Positions 59,653-64,000 of a stretch of DNA of 64,000 nucleotides are shown one piece after another. The stretch spans positions 361,251-425,250 of the forward strand of contig NZ_JAPSIB010000001.1 in assembly GCF_031179145.1 (NCBI RefSeq). Direction: 5' to 3'. Positions within the stretch are counted from its first letter, which is position 1, and every line of letters starts with the position of its first letter. The notes below the pieces were generated by a model. That model worked only from the letters and a program-made list of their open reading frames with translations, was not told where the DNA came from and searched no databases. Source of the DNA: Brevibacterium sp. Lineage in GTDB: Bacteria > Actinomycetota > Actinomycetes > Actinomycetales > Brevibacteriaceae. A program made the translations under genes and the position numbers.

Positions 59653-61811
59653 ACACAAAGAGTACTCACACCTGGCAGTGGCACCAGCTCGCCTGGGACG
59701 ATGCGCTGACGCCCGGCATGGCTGCCGCCGTGCTGGAGCGATTGGCAACGGCACCCGAACTCGGCACCATCGTGTTGGAGCTGCGGGCACGAAAGTCCGG
59801 CATCCGCTGGCTGGTCGGCACCACGCCGCCGCACGCACGCGACTTGGCCGGCCTCCTCACCCAACTCCTCCCGGCGCGCGTGACGACGCCTCGCGCGGCT
59901 CGTCGTCCCGTCACGGTCGCGGCGAAGCTCGCACGGGCTGGCACTCCTGGCGTCATTGCCGAGGACCGGCTACTTGCTGCCACCCGAGCCCTCTATGCGG
60001 GGTTTACGCGACTCGCCGAGGGCGAAGAGCTCGTTCTCCAAGTCCTGCTCGGCAAGCGGCTGAATCCCAGAGCGACCGAGCAGCCACCGTCCTGGAGCGA
60101 TCTCATCCTCGGCCACCACATGTCGAAACCGCTATCAGCAGGAACGGCAGCTGCACGGGCGCGTAGTCACCAGCACGGTTTCACGACGACGATCCGGCTG
60201 GCCGCGGTCACCGAGAAGGACGACCCCGCTCGAGCGCGGTTCATGCTGACGCAGACGTTCGGGGCGCTGCGTGTCCTGGAAACGCAGACGTCTCGCTTCC
60301 GCTTGAGCCCGTTCAGCACCGACAAGGTCGACCGCGCCACTCGGCCCCTCGTCTGGCCGTTGCGGATGCCGAGCAGCGACGTGGCCGGCTTTACCGGCTG
60401 GCCGATCGGTGACCCACCCTTGCCCATGCTCGGCTCGCTTCATCCGAAGCAGCTACCGCCACCACCGAACCTGGTGGCGACGGACAGGGGTATCGGGAGG
60501 GCAGCTGCGCCTGGCCACGAACACGTCAAAGTCGGCATTCCGATCAGAGATGCGCTGTTCCACACTCACCTGCTCGGCCCCACCGGCTCGGGGAAGTCGA
60601 GTGTGCTGCTCAATCTCTTCGCTGCCGACGTCCGGGCCGGACGAAGCGCCATCCTGCTTGATCCCAAAGGCGATCTCGCTTCGGATGCCCTCACTGTCAT
60701 TCCAGAGAACCGGCAGGCCGATGTCATCGTCGTCGATCCCACGAACCCGTGCCCGGTCGGCTTCAATCCGCTGGCGCCGACGGGAACAGCACCGGAGATC
60801 ACCGCCGACGGTTTGCTCGCGACCTTTCAGTCGCTGTTTGCCGAGAACTGGGGTATTCGGACACAGGATGTGCTGACAGCGAGCCTGATCACGTTGGCGA
60901 GAACTCCCGGCGCGAACCTCCTCTGGTTGCCGCCGTTGCTGACGAATCCCGTGTTCCGGCGTAAGGTGCTTGCCCATAACGACCCGCTCGGCGTTGACGC
61001 GTTCTGGCACCAGTACGAGCAGATGAAGCCCGATCGGCAAGTGCAGGAGATCGGCCCGGTACTCAACAAGTTCCGGCAACTGGTGCTCCGCCCGCACCTG
61101 CGCGCCGTGCTCGGTCAATCTGTCCCGGCGTTTGGGTTCGAGGAGCTGTTTACGAAGCGGCGCATCGTCATCGTCAACCTCAACAAGGCATTGCTCGGCC
61201 ACGACGCGGCCCGTCTGCTTGGTAGCCTCATCCTCGGCCAGGTCTGGCACCTGCTCCTTGCCCGGCAGCGCCTACCGAAAGAGCGCCGCCACGTGGTCGG
61301 CATCTACATCGACGAGGTGCATGACTTCCTGGCGGGGATCCCCGGCGATCTCTCGGATGCTCTTGCTCAGGCTCGGTCGCTCGGTGGTGCTTTCCATCTG
61401 GCTCACCAGTACCGGGCGCAGTTGACTGAACAGATGGCGTCGGCGATCGAGACGAACACCCGGAACAAGATCGTCTTCGGCCTCGGCGGCACCGACGCCT
61501 CCTATATGGCCAAGCACGCCGAGGGGCTCGACAAGGCTGACTTCCAACTCCTGCCTGCCTACCACGCCTATGCCCAGCTCATGCACCACGGACGGCAGAC
61601 CGGCTGGATGCAGATCGCCACAGCACCACCACCGAATGCGATCTCCGATCCCGCCGACGTATATGCAGCCAGCCACCACCGCTTTGGCGTGAGCGCGGTG
61701 GACACCGACGCTACGATCCTCGACCTCATTCAGCCACCGAATCATCCGACGGTGGCTGAGGGTGAGAGCGAGACAGCAATGCCGATTCGGGTCGGACGGA
61801 GGCGCACATGA
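59649..61811 (+). CDS. TraG/VirD4-like conjugative coupling ATPase
   Basis: A 720-residue motor protein. The ~270-residue N-terminal region is followed by the ATPase core: Walker A LLGPTGSGKSSVLL near 306-318, LDPKGDLASDAL, VVDPTNPCPVGFNPL, Walker B IYIDEVHDF near 552-560 and RSLGGAFHLAHQYRAQL. This is the type IV coupling/HerA-FtsK class that feeds DNA to the transfer channel at the membrane. No N-terminal TM helix is evident, so a neighbouring small membrane protein may supply the anchor. Confidence 0.88.
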   Translation: MNTKSTHTWQWHQLAWDDALTPGMAAAVLERLATAPELGTIVLELRARKSGIRWLVGTTPPHARDLAGLLTQLLPARVTTPRAARRPVTVAAKLARAGTPGVIAEDRLLAATRALYAGFTRLAEGEELVLQVLLGKRLNPRATEQPPSWSDLILGHHMSKPLSAGTAAARARSHQHGFTTTIRLAAVTEKDDPARARFMLTQTFGALRVLETQTSRFRLSPFSTDKVDRATRPLVWPLRMPSSDVAGFTGWPIGDPPLPMLGSLHPKQLPPPPNLVATDRGIGRAAAPGHEHVKVGIPIRDALFHTHLLGPTGSGKSSVLLNLFAADVRAGRSAILLDPKGDLASDALTVIPENRQADVIVVDPTNPCPVGFNPLAPTGTAPEITADGLLATFQSLFAENWGIRTQDVLTASLITLARTPGANLLWLPPLLTNPVFRRKVLAHNDPLGVDAFWHQYEQMKPDRQVQEIGPVLNKFRQLVLRPHLRAVLGQSVPAFGFEELFTKRRIVIVNLNKALLGHDAARLLGSLILGQVWHLLLARQRLPKERRHVVGIYIDEVHDFLAGIPGDLSDALAQARSLGGAFHLAHQYRAQLTEQMASAIETNTRNKIVFGLGGTDASYMAKHAEGLDKADFQLLPAYHAYAQLMHHGRQTGWMQIATAPPPNAISDPADVYAASHHRFGVSAVDTDATILDLIQPPNHPTVAEGESETAMPIRVGRRRT

Positions 61812-62002
61812 GAACCCGAAGTCAGTTGAGCCCAGGACTTCTGGGGAGACGATTCGGTCGACGACTCACTCCGCCGAACAACCAGACTTTCGAGCCTGTG
61901 TCCGGGACGAACGTCAATCAGCGTGCGGTGACTGACCCCCTTATCAGGGGTCACCATCCACAGGGCGCGGAGGTCCGAGAACGAGGAGGAGGTAGGTCTT
62001 GA
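61808..62002 (+). CDS. Possible small basic protein between coupling ATPase and relaxation gene
   Basis: A 64-residue Arg-rich frame (MRTRSQLSPGLLGRRFGRRLTPP...) whose ATG overlaps the upstream stop and whose TGA overlaps the downstream TTG. Both junctions are typical of coupled genes, but the composition is low-complexity, so it could be chance. Confidence 0.4.
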   Translation: MRTRSQLSPGLLGRRFGRRLTPPNNQTFEPVSGTNVNQRAVTDPLIRGHHPQGAEVRERGGGRS

Positions 62003-62841
62003 AGCCGACGTCCAGGAAGCCGGTGCTGGAGCAGTTGCACCCGACCGACCAAGCGATGCTAGCCCTGCTCTCTCAGCACCGCTTCGCGACGACCAAACAA
62101 CTCGCCCGGCTGGCGGCTCAGTCGTATGCCTCCCCAGCGTCGGCGCTGCGACAGGCAAGTCGTCACCTCAAACGTCTGACCGAGCAGCACCTCGTGCTCC
62201 GGCTCGAGCGGCGGGTGGGCGGCTGGCAAGCCGGATCGGCGCCAGGCATCTGGACGCTGACTACCTCCGGGGCGCGACTCGTTCATGCCTCACCCGGCCA
62301 GCGCCGCCCGAGCGCCTTGTCAACGACGTTCATCGACCACCTGCTGGCGATCACGGAAACGCGCGTGACGCTGACGGAGATCACCCGAACCAGTGGCAGT
62401 GAAGTGTCCAGGCTGGAGCTAGAGCCCGACTGTTGGCGCACGTATCTCGACGCATATGGGGCGCAAGCCGTTCTCAAGCCCGACCTGTTCGTCGAGATCA
62501 CCGGACAGGAGTTCACCGATAGTTACTTCGTCGAAGTTGACCGCGAAACCGAGAACCCTGCCCGGGTCCTGAACAAGTGCCACCAGTACGTTGAGCACTA
62601 CCGAGCGCAGGCCGGCTCGGAGGAGGTGTATCCGGCGGTGCTGTGGGTCGTGCCGACCGAGTACCGCTGCCTCCAGCTCAACCGGTACCTGCGCGCGGAT
62701 CCACGGCTGCCCGGCGGACTGTTCACCGTCACAACGATCGCGCAACTACCCGACGTCATCGCTGCCGGACCGGTACCCACCTCGGTCGTGACGTCATCTA
62801 CTCAACAAACTGACCTCACTGTGAAAGGAGGACACCCATGA
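61999..62841 (+). CDS. Replication-relaxation family protein
   Basis: A 280-residue protein. A winged-helix N-terminus (QAMLALLSQHRFATTKQLARLAA...ALRQASRHLKRLTEQHLVLRLER) precedes a nuclease-like domain with KPDLFVEITGQEF and YFVEVDRETENPARVLNKCHQYVEHYR. This is the layout of the replication-relaxation family of actinobacterial mobile elements, which is thought to act in mobilisation or plasmid replication. The TTG start is supported by GAGGAGG just upstream. Confidence 0.82.
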   Translation: MKPTSRKPVLEQLHPTDQAMLALLSQHRFATTKQLARLAAQSYASPASALRQASRHLKRLTEQHLVLRLERRVGGWQAGSAPGIWTLTTSGARLVHASPGQRRPSALSTTFIDHLLAITETRVTLTEITRTSGSEVSRLELEPDCWRTYLDAYGAQAVLKPDLFVEITGQEFTDSYFVEVDRETENPARVLNKCHQYVEHYRAQAGSEEVYPAVLWVVPTEYRCLQLNRYLRADPRLPGGLFTVTTIAQLPDVIAAGPVPTSVVTSSTQQTDLTVKGGHP

Positions 62842-63323
62842 ACGAAAACAATCACTTCGATAGCTACACCGAACTTCACCCGCGCGATCCCGACGACGAA
62901 CCTGCCGACCTGGAGGCAGACCGCCACGCAGAGCTCTCATCCGGACACGAGGCCGATATCCTCATCGAGCGGACCGTCGATCAGGCACCACTACGACGAG
63001 TTGCTCGCCGCGTTCGAGATGGATATGAAAAGTTCGGCGTGCCCTTCGCCGCATTTCTCTGGCTCGAAGACACCAGCTTCACTGACTCGCGACTGCTCGA
63101 CCAATTCGAAGTCGTCTACGCTTCGTCAGTGCGGTCGCTCGACGAGGCCATCAATAGCGAACTCGAAGGCTTGGGCTGGGACGAGGCACTCCGCGAATTT
63201 CGCACCCGCCACGGCGTCGAGCCCGAGTACCTCGACTGGAACTACGCCGAACTCGGAGCACTCATCCATCAGTTGTACGACGTCGTCGAGCTCGACGGCT
63301 GGCTCCACCTGTTCTACCGATAG
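62838..63323 (+). CDS. ArdA-like acidic protein
   Basis: A 161-residue acidic protein. After a charged N-terminus it reads YEKFGVPFAAFLWLED, then FEVVYASSVRSLDEAINSELEGLGWDEALREF, then EYLDWNYAELGALIHQLYDVVELDGWLHLFYR. The F..xY.....S...(E) / YLDW.....L...YD.VE.DG...F series resembles ArdA antirestriction proteins, which mimic DNA and block type I enzymes. The ATG overlaps the upstream stop. The match is by pattern only. Confidence 0.55.
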   Translation: MNENNHFDSYTELHPRDPDDEPADLEADRHAELSSGHEADILIERTVDQAPLRRVARRVRDGYEKFGVPFAAFLWLEDTSFTDSRLLDQFEVVYASSVRSLDEAINSELEGLGWDEALREFRTRHGVEPEYLDWNYAELGALIHQLYDVVELDGWLHLFYR

Positions 63324-63459
63324 CCACACTTTGCACACCTTCCCCCAGATGACTGGCACGCCACGTGCCCTCACAGACCGGGTGATCCACCGACAGCCCA
63401 ACGTGGCTGACGGACACCCCGGGTAACAGTGATCAACCTCAGGAAGGAGGGACAAGACA

Positions 63460-63897
63460 ATGAACACCAACCATCCCGCACACCATCACCGGCATGGCAG
63501 CAGCACCTCGCTCGGCAGAGCAGCCACTCGGCTGAACACCGAGCACCGGCGACTGCTGGGACGGCGCAACCAATTCCGCGACGGCATGAACCGCCACGGC
63601 GAAGCGTTTGCGGCCTTCATCCTCGGTACAGACGTGCTCGAGAGGAGCCCTGGCGATCTGCTCTGCGCATTCGCCCAGGCTCACCACGGGAGTTTCACGT
63701 GCCGGGCCGAAGCCGAAGAATCACTCGCTCATCGGTTCGGCTGGACGGACTGGCTGGGCCAGCTGCGCGGCGACGAGCGCGTGTCCAGTGTCGCGTCGCT
63801 CCTGACGCTGGATGAGACTGCCGTCCGGAATCGGCTCGAGCGGATCGTCGTGTTCGTGGATACACCGCATGCCCCCTATTTGCCAGGATTGTTGTGA
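63460..63897 (+). CDS. Second ArdA-like paralogue
   Basis: A 145-residue protein sharing the order of the preceding gene: HGEAFAAFILGTD, LLCAFAQAHHGSFTCRAEAEESLAHRFGWTDWLGQLRGDERV, then a weakly related end. It is less acidic and starts with a His-rich tail (HHHRHG). GGAAGGAGG precedes the ATG. The two genes look like a tandem duplication that has diverged. The 136 bp between them hold nothing else. Confidence 0.5.
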   Translation: MNTNHPAHHHRHGSSTSLGRAATRLNTEHRRLLGRRNQFRDGMNRHGEAFAAFILGTDVLERSPGDLLCAFAQAHHGSFTCRAEAEESLAHRFGWTDWLGQLRGDERVSSVASLLTLDETAVRNRLERIVVFVDTPHAPYLPGLL

Positions 63898-63918
63898 GAC
63901 AGTTCCTGGCAAATAGGG
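63874..63918. terminator. Perfect 15-bp inverted repeat spanning the stop codon
   Basis: Arms at 63874-63888 and 63904-63918 are exact reverse complements with a 15-base loop, so the stem includes the last codons and the stop of the second ArdA-like gene. It could be a terminator or a regulatory hairpin ahead of the next gene. Confidence 0.5.
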
Positions 63919-63939
63919 CGGGGTAGGAGGTACGGCATC

Positions 63940-64000
63940 ATGCTCGCTGCTCAACCCGGAATCACCCCGACAGGGCGTCGCTCGTTCAATAATGATTACC
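63940..64000 (+). CDS. Start of a further gene (cut by window edge)
   Basis: AGGAGG lies 10 bases before ATG 63940. Only MLAAQPGITPTGRRSFNNDY is visible, too little to identify. Confidence 0.5.
   Translation, partial: MLAAQPGITPTGRRSFNNDY

Larger units (their letters stand above)
40812..64000. mobile_element. Genomic island / integrative conjugative element (right end outside window)
   Basis: Right of bioB the gene content changes to restriction-modification, Lsr2, small unknown genes and a conjugative backbone (coupling ATPase, replication-relaxation protein, MT-A70, ArdA-like proteins). Base composition drops and varies, being lowest around 48-50 kb and 54-56.5 kb. No integrase, tRNA or repeat marking an attachment site is visible, so the left boundary (somewhere at 40.6-40.9 kb) is approximate. 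Confidence 0.65.

Overview
The window comes from a high-GC actinomycete, most likely Brevibacterium or a close Micrococcales relative (genus inferred). Evidence: a mycothione reductase; the gene order pepA/B - E2 acyltransferase - lipB - lipA - DUF4191 - RDD - glnA - glnE - glnA2, which matches the mycobacterial/actinobacterial order; a polyphosphate glucokinase; a zinc-ribbon/NIF3 pair; and repeated promoters of the form TANNNT followed 5-9 bases later by ATG or GTG, typical of actinobacterial leaderless genes.

Bases 1-40,600 are chromosomal core. From the left: a cut-off M20 dipeptidase, DUF3043 protein, pyrD, leucyl aminopeptidase, dihydrolipoamide dehydrogenase (E3) and a two-lipoyl-domain E2. 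After a divergent membrane protein come lipB and lipA, which make the lipoyl cofactor used by that E2. A nitrogen block follows: glnA with a GlnR-like site, mycothione reductase, and the operon small protein - glnA2 - glnE. Then come alanine dehydrogenase, a remnant of an amidohydrolase, a secreted wall-associated protein, a FadR-type regulator, map-ppgK, RNase P RNA, yaaA, zinc ribbon/NIF3, an acyl-CoA ligase, a FUSC protein, a sugar transporter, an alanine dehydrogenase/PNT-family enzyme, a CDF transporter, a frameshifted prenyltransferase-fold gene, an aminotransferase-reductase pair and bioB with a BioQ-type operator. Several convergent gene pairs are separated by perfect palindromes that look like bidirectional terminators.

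From about 40,800 to the right edge the window is a genomic island. Its cargo (40.8-57.6 kb) has lower and patchier GC: an HTH gene with two unknown partners; a type III restriction-modification pair (mod/res); a minus-strand cluster of a PD-(D/E)xK nuclease-like gene, an unknown 462-residue partner, Lsr2 and a zinc-finger HTH; an XRE regulator with two matching 32-bp dyad sites around a two-TM protein and an acetyltransferase; a decayed acetyltransferase copy; and a cluster of a 48-residue protein, a beta-rich protein and a divergent S-adenosylhomocysteine-hydrolase homologue lacking key catalytic residues. From 57.6 kb the sequence becomes a compact plus-strand conjugative-element backbone: MT-A70 methyltransferase, TraG/VirD4-like coupling ATPase, replication-relaxation protein and two related ArdA-like proteins. 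No integrase or attachment site is visible, so the element continues past the right edge.

The best candidates for undescribed biology are the nuclease/462-residue/Lsr2 cluster and the SAHH-like cluster. Both are inferences from context and motifs only.
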